Part shown: positions 56,546 to 64,000 of the stretch, piece after piece
Position numbering within the stretch: the stretch's first letter is position 1
Layout of the letters: each line of letters opens with the position of its first letter
NCBI GenBank assembly: GCA_021234155.1
Contig: JAJEKV010000031.1
Location: 5,064,356-5,128,355 of the forward strand
Origin: Isoetes taiwanensis
Lineage: Eukaryota > Streptophyta > Lycopodiopsida > Isoetales > Isoetaceae
Length of the DNA stretch: 64,000 nt
Reading direction: 5' to 3'
Translations under genes and position numbers: made by a program
The notes under the pieces: generated by a model
Databases searched by the model: none
What the model was told of the DNA's origin: nothing
Seen by the model: the letters and a program-made list of their open reading frames with translations, nothing else

Positions 56546-57449
56546 TGGCAAACATGTTTTTTCCATTCTAGTTTTACCCTAAAAACAGGCTGGCAGCATT
56601 TCGGCCAGGATTTGATTCTCAAGGAGCTGGGCTTTGCTTGTCCTTCAAGGAATGCAGAAAAAGAGAAAGCAATGAGGGCTTCCGACCCAACTTGAAGCTC
56701 CAACTGTGCAAATCCGGCAGTCGACCCTACTTGAAGCTCCATTTGTGTTATTTTCAGATTCGTTGGAGCTGATGTCGTCTTTAATCTTAGGATCATCAGC
56801 ATTTGAATGCCTCACCTGTTTTGTTAAAAGGAAGAATGAGAAGAGGCGACTACTTCACTGGCTGACCAGGATGCCATTGCTTTCTCTGCAACTCCTTCAC
56901 TGGCCGACCACTACCAAGGTACGCTCTGAATTTTTATATTGGTTTTGCTTTGCTTTTGTGTTGCTACCTGCTAATTTCATGCCTTGCAGTGCTCTGCAGA
57001 ATGAAATGCCAGTCGAAAAATTTGGACAGTTGTTATTTCTAAGACTTATTTCAATCTCAATGTCCCTCTGCTGAAGGCCTCCAGCCATGTTCATGGCATC
57101 TCTGACAGTTTTACGGTAATGACCCTTCAAGATCAGGTTAATGAGTTTCAAAGGCCATTGCAAAATCCAGAAGATTATCATACATCTGGAATCTTGTAAA
57201 CAGATTGCAAATACAGTCTTTTAGAGGTCCAGTGGTTGAATAATAAAGACAAGAACAGAATGGTTTGAATGATTTGTATTTTATTTCCTTTTGTTTCTTT
57301 CATTCAATAAGGATGATCATATTATTTGTCTCAATGCCTTTGTTTTACTATGAAGAATTCAAAATATTCACAATATACCTTCGTTTACAATCAAGAATTC
57401 GAAATATTCAAAATATATGAATGTCTTGACTATTGAATAAGAGCTAAAC
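56546..57449. other. No gene recognised
   Basis: Open frames at 56706-57074 (+) and 56897-57181 (-) have no recognisable similarity. GACCCAACTTGAAGCTCCA / GACCCTACTTGAAGCTCCA is a pair at about 56684 and 56724. Confidence 0.4.
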
Positions 57450-59039
57450 AACAACAAATACAATCCCCAAAGATAAAAGGAATAGGTTTGGTTTTTTGAA
57501 CGAAACAATGTTAGGAAATTAAAAAAAAAAAGCATATCTCTTTTTTAAGGAAACAACGTTAGTAATTTAAAAAAACAACGTTAGATTGCTTAAAAGCATA
57601 TATATTTTTGAAGGAAACAATGGTAGGTTGCTTAAAAACAATATATAGAAACCAAATTTGTACCCTAAAAAACCACACAAGTTTTCTACCTGTAATAACT
57701 ACACTTAAAAACTACACCTTTCTACATGTGGATATTTTTCTAAACTATGTTATTATATAGTAAAAACAACACTTGAAAACAACTACTATTCACGCGGATA
57801 TTCTGTTAAACCACATGTTGATTTTTTAGTAAAAACAACTACTATCTTCAAAAACCATATGTTGATATTCTGTAAAAACACATGTTACAAAAAAAACAAC
57901 ACCTAAAAACAATGCATTGATTTTTTTTCAAAAGGCTGTCAATTTTCTATGCATAGACTTTTTAGCCAAAAACTACACGTTGTTTCTAGCATTTTCGGAA
58001 CAATACAACAGGTGGGCTTTAAGTGTTGTTTTTCTTCAAAAAAAGACAGCGAAAAACTACACATAGAGCGAAATTTGGGGTTAGTGTGATGCTCATTCTC
58101 TTGTAGTGGTTGGATCTAACCGTTGAAGTTATTTTTCACGAATGTAAAACAATACGATACATTCCCAAAGTTGAGCACACAAACAATATTCCAGGTGGTG
58201 GAGCTTTGCTTAAGAAATATCCTCAAAAAAACCATACTTCCTTAAGAAATAGCTGCGTAAAAACTACGCCACTTCAGAAAATCACACTTATGTAAAAAAA
58301 AAAAAACCACTTAAAAACTACACTAAAAACCACACATCAAAAAACCATACTTACTTTAAAAAATAGCTACGTAAAAACTATACCTAGTTATATAAACCAC
58401 ACAAAAAAAAATCATATTTCCTTAAAAATAGCTTCTTAAACACTACACCTAGTTATAAACTACACCACTTCAGAAAACCATACTTCATTAAAAAATAACC
58501 ACTTAAAAACTACACCCGCTTATAAACCACACTTCAAAAAACAATACTTCTTTAAAAAACAGCTATTTAAAAACTACACCCACTTATAAACGACACCTCA
58601 AAAAACAACACCTCGATTAAAAAAGATCATACCACTTCAGAAAACCATACTTCCTTAAAAAACAACCACCTCCTTATAAACCACACTTCAAAAAACTATA
58701 CTTCCATAAAAAAACGACTCTTAAAAACTACACCTAGTTATAAATTACACCTCAAAAAACAACATCTTCTTAAAAACAACACCCCCTCAAAAAAATAAGC
58801 AACACTTCTTTAAAAAAAACGACACCTCAAAAAAAGACCACACCTTCAAAAAAAAAAAACTATAGCTCCATAAAAAAAACAACACCGCCTCCTTAATAAA
58901 CCACACCTCCACATAACCACATGTAGATTTTTTGGAACAACGACATGTTGTCTTTTTGTTACTGTTGTTTTTAGGTGTGGTCCCAGAATTGGGGTGGTAG
59001 TGTCTCTCTCTCTCTCTCTCTCGCGCTAGTTTTTGGGCG
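57450..59039 (+). repeat. A-rich 5' repeat array and leader of the LINE
   Basis: Degenerate units of about 64-66 bp contain ACCATACTTCCTTAAAAAA, TTAAAAACTACACC and TATAAACCACACTTCAAAAA. A short leader follows, with TTGGGGTGGTAGTG and a (TC)n run at 59003-59022, just before ORF1. A related array in reverse at 47690-48430 ends in the same leader, so the array belongs to the element. Repeated 5' monomers act as promoters in some LINEs; whether they do so here is inference. Confidence 0.75.
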
Positions 59040-60401
59040 ATGGAAAAACCTAAAAAATTCGATGGGTCTAAATCCGACACTGTAGGGGATAGCTCCAACA
59101 GCATATTTGCAGGGGCATCTAGAGCTGACCAAGATCATCATGGAAAAACCAGGGCAAGGAAAAATGAGTCGGTAGATGGGTCAGAGGTCGCTATAAAGGC
59201 AAATGATAGAGCCGGGTCTGCATCAGGGTCTGCGAAATCTGCAACTTCTGATAAGAAAAATAGTGGTAAGAAGCCCAAAAAGGAGGCCACAAATGAATCC
59301 TCAGCATCCACAGACTCAGATACTGCTGCTGATGAGAATGATGGCTTCGAGGTTTTGCAGCCAAAAACATGTTTATCAGGGGCCGAAAACATGGAGAGTC
59401 TGCAGCAAACAGAGATTTTGGGCAAGCTGCAATCTCTTACCGCAGGCCTCAATACAACAGGTCTGCAAACAAATATAACAGGTCTGCAAACAACCGTGTT
59501 TACAGGGGAAACAACAGTTTCTGAGAATGGGTCTGGGCAAACAATCAAAGCGGCAATCTCGGGCTCTGACAATGGGTCTGGAAATGGCTTCTGGTCTCTT
59601 GGAACAGGGCCTGGTTTCATGCAGCAGGGAGGGCTTTTCGTCCCAATGCAAGGGAGCACACAATTTATACAAGGATTGCAGGGCAGTACCAATCAATACC
59701 CAATGATTAACCAAAACGGACCAGAAATGATGAACATGATAAACAATCTCAACATGGTAATGTTGAAACTGATGGATACCCTGGACCATATGAGAAAGGA
59801 AACAATCTCGAAGGAATCAGAAATGATATGTGCTCTTCGCCAAATATCTAAAATGTTATTAGACTTGAAACAAGAGAATAAGGTGCTTAGAGAAGAAATC
59901 GTGGAGTTAAAACATAAAGAAAAGACTGCATTGAAGGAGGAATATGACGAGGGCGATGAACATAACTCATTTTAGGAAGTAGTAAACAAATTGAATAGCA
60001 AGATGGGCGACATCCTGGAGCAGCAGGAAAGGCAAAAACGGGCACTTAATCTGAGAATTGCAGGGCTTCCAGAGCAGGATGGGGAAATAACTAAGGATGT
60101 TGTTTTTAATTTCATTGAAAATACCTTGCAGTTGGAAGGAGTTATTGTTGAAGATGCGTTCAGAGTAGGGATTAAGGGCCTGAAACCACGCAACGTGGTG
60201 CTTAAGTTCTCCAATCAGAGTGATAGGATGAAGGTGCTACAGAAAAGAAAGACTTTGAGTGGGCAAAATATTTGGATTAACGAAGATCTTACCAAAAAAC
60301 AATATGCACTCCACCAGGCTGAAATTCAGAAATTCAAAGAGGCAAGGCAGAACAATAAGAGGGCAGTATGGAGAGGTGGGCGAGTGCATATTGATGAATA
60401 G
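59040..60401 (+). CDS. LINE ORF1 protein (interrupted by one in-frame UAG)
   Basis: This is the nucleic-acid-binding ORF1 of an L1-like non-LTR retrotransposon. The first 311 codons are Ser/Gly/Thr-rich with basic patches (KKNSGKKPKK) and end in a predicted coiled coil (DLKQENKVLREEIVELKHKE). A TAG at 59973-59975 interrupts. The same frame continues from EVVNKLNSKMGDILEQQERQ through LNLRIAGLPEQDGE, AFRVGIKGLKPRNVVLKFSN and WINEDLTKKQYALHQAEIQK to a TAG at 60399. That second part resembles the RRM/CTD region of L1-type ORF1 proteins. Without the first TAG it would be about 453 residues. ORF2 follows in the same frame 21 nt later. Confidence 0.85.
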
Positions 60402-60422
60402 GGACTAAAGACCATCAGGATT

Positions 60423-62302
60423 ATGGCATGGAACATTAACCGTTTGAATAGTGCAAAGGTAGTTTCAATGGGCGATGTTCTAGCATCAATAGATTTGGTC
60501 TTTTTCTCAGAAACATGGGAGCACGGGGAGGATGGTTTACCAGATATACCAGGATTTGTAATAGTACACTCCATTTGGAGCATGAAGGGCTGGAGAAGGC
60601 GTGGATATGGAGGAATTGCTTGCTACGTCAGACAGGAGTTTGCTCACACGGTAAGGTTGGTTAAAGACTCTAAACAATATATTTGGGTGGAATTTCTAGG
60701 AAATGGGCAGAATATCTATATTGCGGCTTGTTATTTTCCGCCATTAAAGCAACAGACATATAGGATGTATGGCTTAGATATGGAGGACCCCTTTCTAACA
60801 CTGGAACAAGATATCTCATGTTTTTTGTCGTTGGGCAAGGTGGTACTCGTGGGTGATTTTAATGGCAGGACAGCTAGCAAACAAGCAACAATATCAAGTG
60901 ATTGTGGGGATCCTATATGGTTGGAGCAATTGGATGACACTGAAATAAGGGAAGTGGGATGTAATCAGGTCTCTCAAGATCAGGACCAATGGCCCACTCC
61001 TATGGGAAATGCTTTGCTAATGTGTAGTGGCCTGGAGATGTTAATTTATAATGGCACAAAAAGGTTTCCGGATACAGATAAATGTACATGTCGAGGCAAA
61101 AGTGTGATTGATTATTCTATAGCACCAGCTTATTTTGCAGACCAGGTCATAGACCTGCAAATTTTGGAGGAAAGGAGTGAATCTGATCATGTACCTATTA
61201 TTGCCAGCATTAGGGTGTCTAGAACAACGTGTCAACAGCCAGTGCATACCACATCTGGTAAGATTCATGTTGATGATAGAAAGGCAGAATTGTATCTTTC
61301 TGCATTTGAAAAACGCATAGAAAATATGGTATGGCCACATGGGGCAGATGAGATGAGCTCTACTTTGACGTCTCTTATAATAGAGACTGCTAAAAGCTGT
61401 TTTACATCAGTGCGCAGGCAAAAAGGACTTCCTTGCAATGGATGGTTCGATGCGGAATGTAAAGAGAAAAGAAGACAGTACAAATTGGCACATGGAGAGG
61501 AGCGATTGCAATTCATTAAGGAGTTTAAAACTCGAGTGAAGAGAAAAAAAAGAGCCTTTTTGCAACGCAAGCAGGAGGAGTTGGTTCAATCCTTGCTTAG
61601 TCACCCGTATGATTTTTGGAAGAAGCTTAAGCAGGGCAAATATGAAATACCACAATTGCAAGTGGAGGATTTGATGCATCAGGTTAGAAAACTGTATCAT
61701 GTGGAGGGCACAAGCGACAATTTGGGTATTGTGAGGGGTGGTTTTACCTTTTCCATTGAGGATGTACGGGATGGGCTACAAAAATTGGCAAATCGAAAGG
61801 CGCCAGACTCCCTTGGTTTGATGGCAGAATTACTTAAATGGGCTGGGCCACAGATGGAGGATGCACTAGTACATCTACTAAATGCTGTTGCTAGAGATGG
61901 CTTCCCTAATATGTGGCGAATGAACAGGGTGATACCAATCCATAAGGCAGGTGACAAAACTGACCCCAATAATTATAGAATGATTATGGTTTGCAATCTT
62001 TTTGCAAAGCTTTATTCCACCATAGTAGAATCCAAAATCAGCACATGGACTGAGCAGCATGGTGTTAGGGCCAAGGGGCAAGCAGGTTTTAGACCTCGAA
62101 AATCTACCATCGACCACTTAGTTACTTTCCGAGCTATGATAGACTCTGTCAAGGGGAAAAGAAAGCCACTTTTTGCTGCATTCATAGATTGCACCAAAGC
62201 ATTTGACACAGTATGCAGGAGTAATTTATGGGCCAGTTTGGAAAGAATTAACGTGCCCGATGCATATAAAGATGCGGTGAAAATGTTATATGAGAAGGTA
62301 TG
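60423..62302 (+). CDS. LINE ORF2: endonuclease and start of reverse transcriptase
   Basis: APE-type endonuclease, residues 1 to about 265: WNINRLN near the start, catalytic Glu30 in SETWEHG, VLVGDFNGRT with Asp145 and Asn147, VIDYS with Asp230, SDH with His256. After a basic linker, the reverse transcriptase starts around residue 440. It shows NRKAPDSLG, VIPIHKAGDKTDPNNYR, GQAGFRPRKSTIDHL and AAFIDCTKAFDTV (motif A, Asp589). The frame is intact to MLYEKV, where an LTR element begins at about 62303. The last ~21 codons of the open frame belong to that LTR. YADD and the C-terminus should lie beyond the window. Such a protein nicks target DNA and copies its RNA there. Confidence 0.93.
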
Positions 62303-63902
62303 TGTGATGTTCTACATATTTATATGCCTTTTTAAGTATAAATACGTGACACGTCACTATGAATAATTAATGGCACATTAATTATTCATAAGCTAAGGTT
62401 GGCTATGTTAATAATTAAATTATAAAGATGGAAACTTAACCTTAAACCCTAATTCGAATTTAGGGCTTAAACTAATATTAAAAGGGCCTAAAATACTAAA
62501 TTAGTTAATATTAGCCAACCCGGAGCTGCCACCTGGCTCAAATCGATTGGGTAAGGGAGAGTTTCTAACTTGGGACCCAAATTGGGGTTTTGGACCCCCA
62601 TTTGCCCCAATTCGAATTGGGGGAGGTTGGTGGAGGAGGAGCTGTTGTTCCACCATGTTCCAGCCACAAGGATGGAGCACCCGAGCGATAGTGGACCTAG
62701 CTATGATCCCGATTAGTACGTAGATAGCTTGGATTCCTAGATAGTCATAGGACTGACCCTTGTATGCTCAGAAGGTAGCTAGGATTAACCCTTGTATGAA
62801 TAGATGTATGGTTAATCTCTATTTTATGTTCTATTCGAAGCTATGGCTGGATGGATATATAGGGATAGCTTTTTTTCTGTTCCTCCTGTGATGTATGGGT
62901 AAAAGGGGGGTAGAGACCTAAAGGCCTCTAGAAGTAGAGATGTTCCTTAATAGAACCCTTAAAATCCAGTAAATGCGGTCTGTGCACAAGAGCCTACCTT
63001 GCTGTGGATGCTATGATGTGGTTCAGCACCATACAACGGGTATGAAGGTGAATCAGGGGTGGGGTCCTGCCTAGCGCGGCTACGGGACTCCTACAGTGTT
63101 GATAGACTTATAGCCAGTCACTGTGTGTGGGCTGGGTATGGGTCTGACACTCTCTGGGCCGGAGGGTGGGAGCCTGTATGGCCGCTCTGGGCTCGAACGG
63201 GTTGGTGAGCTGACCTTTAGATTTAGGGGAGTAAGTCGGGTACGGATGCGGGGGTCGCTGATGCGGCACGTGTTCTCTAGCACACCCAGGGATCCGTCAT
63301 ACTCGGGGAGGAGACGCCTCTCTGACCTGCCTCATCGGACCGGGGAAATGTAACCTGGAGTAGTCCCGAAGGGTGATTCCTTGGGATTGCGTTTTTGGAG
63401 GGTTACAAGCGCATCATAACATGATTCAGCATATCTGCAAAGTGTGCACAGGAGGGGCGGATGGAGTGGACTACCCTAGCCATTGTCTTATGCCAGCCAA
63501 CGCCATATTATATCTCTGTCTGCCGTTATCTTGAGGCCCTGACCGTCAGTCACCCCCATGGAGTCTGAGCTCGGGGTAGAGCCCTTAGTTATGGTGTATT
63601 TCCTTTGTTATGTTGGTATTCTATTGCTAGTTATAGTGATGATGATGGGCCACCCTTCGTGGTGGTATATTATTATTTAGTATTGTTGCTAGGTGCTAAC
63701 ATGTATGTACGCTTCCGCTATATAGGATTCCCATAGAAGGCGTGGGACGAATGACACCTCTGTGTCCTTCACCCGGACACTTGGCCATCGCAAGTGGTCC
63801 GAATCAGACGGAGGGCCCTTCCGTGGTGAAGGATTTGCCATGGAAGGGGAATTTCCCGTATTTATACGATGGGAGCATCGTATGGATTCGGGGAGCGTCA
63901 CA
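62303..63902 (+). mobile_element. Left LTR of a retrotransposon inserted in the LINE
   Basis: It begins TGTGATG inside the LINE reverse transcriptase frame and ends GCGTCACA, so the termini are the usual TG...CA with inverted TGTGAYG / CGTCACA. The primer-binding site follows at once. Length is about 1.6 kb. Palindromes lie near its start: GTGACACGTCAC (62347-62358), GAATAATTAATG-GCA-CATTAATTATTC (62361-62387) and CCCCAATTCGAATTGGGG (62605-62622). The expected 5-bp target duplication is GTATG. Internal open frames have no known products. The body of the element lies outside the window, so its superfamily is not shown; the termini suit Ty3/gypsy. Confidence 0.8.
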
Positions 63903-63903
63903 G

Positions 63904-63918
63904 TGGTATCAGAGCCAT
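63904..63918 (+). other. Primer-binding site (initiator Met tRNA)
   Basis: TGGTATCAGAGCCATG is the standard plant initiator-Met tRNA primer-binding site, one base after the LTR end. The remaining 80 bases are the start of the internal region. Confidence 0.92.
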
Positions 63919-64000
63919 GATTTTGGTGGACCAGATCATAGCACTGGCCATGTCAAACTCGTTAGACCGTTTAGATAGTAGGAGACCTCCAATGTAGGAA

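Noticed and set aside
59138-59692. 184-codon frame antisense to LINE ORF1
   Set aside because: Shadow of the Ser/Gly-rich ORF1; no independent similarity.

Overview
The window looks like nuclear DNA of a land plant with a large, repeat-laden genome. Supporting signs are decayed copies of plant gene families (GDSL esterase/lipase, ABCB and ABCC transporters, an RBR ubiquitin ligase, a DUF2828/vWA protein, enolase) with ordinary GT-AG introns, and an LTR element whose primer-binding site matches plant initiator-Met tRNA. I cannot name the species. A fern or other seed-free plant is only a guess from the texture of the repeats. Apart from one GDSL gene, itself probably defective, I see no intact host gene.

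Layout. 0.2-9.8 kb is a block of tandem arrays: 19/38-bp minisatellites in both orientations with their own spacers, two related ~0.8-kb satellite families, a ~310-bp family carrying a telomere-like palindrome, and a 154-bp array. 9.8-15.5 kb holds short tandem repeats and one dispersed repeat whose inverted partner lies at 53.7-55 kb. 15.55-35.07 kb is a GDSL esterase/lipase locus. Its penultimate exon is interrupted by a 1.5-kb DNA element with 8-bp target duplications and inverted ends, which carries an antisense DUF2828 fragment. That exon, part of the element and a Ty3/gypsy fragment were then duplicated several times upstream, with one unit partly inverted. Inside the inverted piece sits an 8.9-kb Helitron-like insertion holding RBR and ABCB fragments.

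35-48 kb is a mosaic of dead mobile DNA: a LINE reverse-transcriptase piece split by a gypsy fragment, a Helitron replicase remnant preceded by palindromic and G-box repeats, a 3.85-kb TIR element carrying several enolase exons, an ABCC tail, a 1.2-kb foldback structure and an antisense LINE 5' array. 48-57 kb is mostly unrecognised sequence with scattered repeats.

57.4-62.3 kb is a well-preserved LINE (A-rich 5' repeat array, ORF1, endonuclease and start of reverse transcriptase). Its three open segments share one frame and are separated only by UAG codons. At about 62.3 kb it is cut by an LTR retrotransposon whose ~1.6-kb left LTR and primer-binding site end the window.

The coding pieces do not form a pathway. 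They record gene-fragment capture, duplication and nested insertion. The most interesting point is the GDSL exon insertion: the element plus its target duplication begins with GT and ends with AG, and removing it as an intron restores the reading frame exactly.
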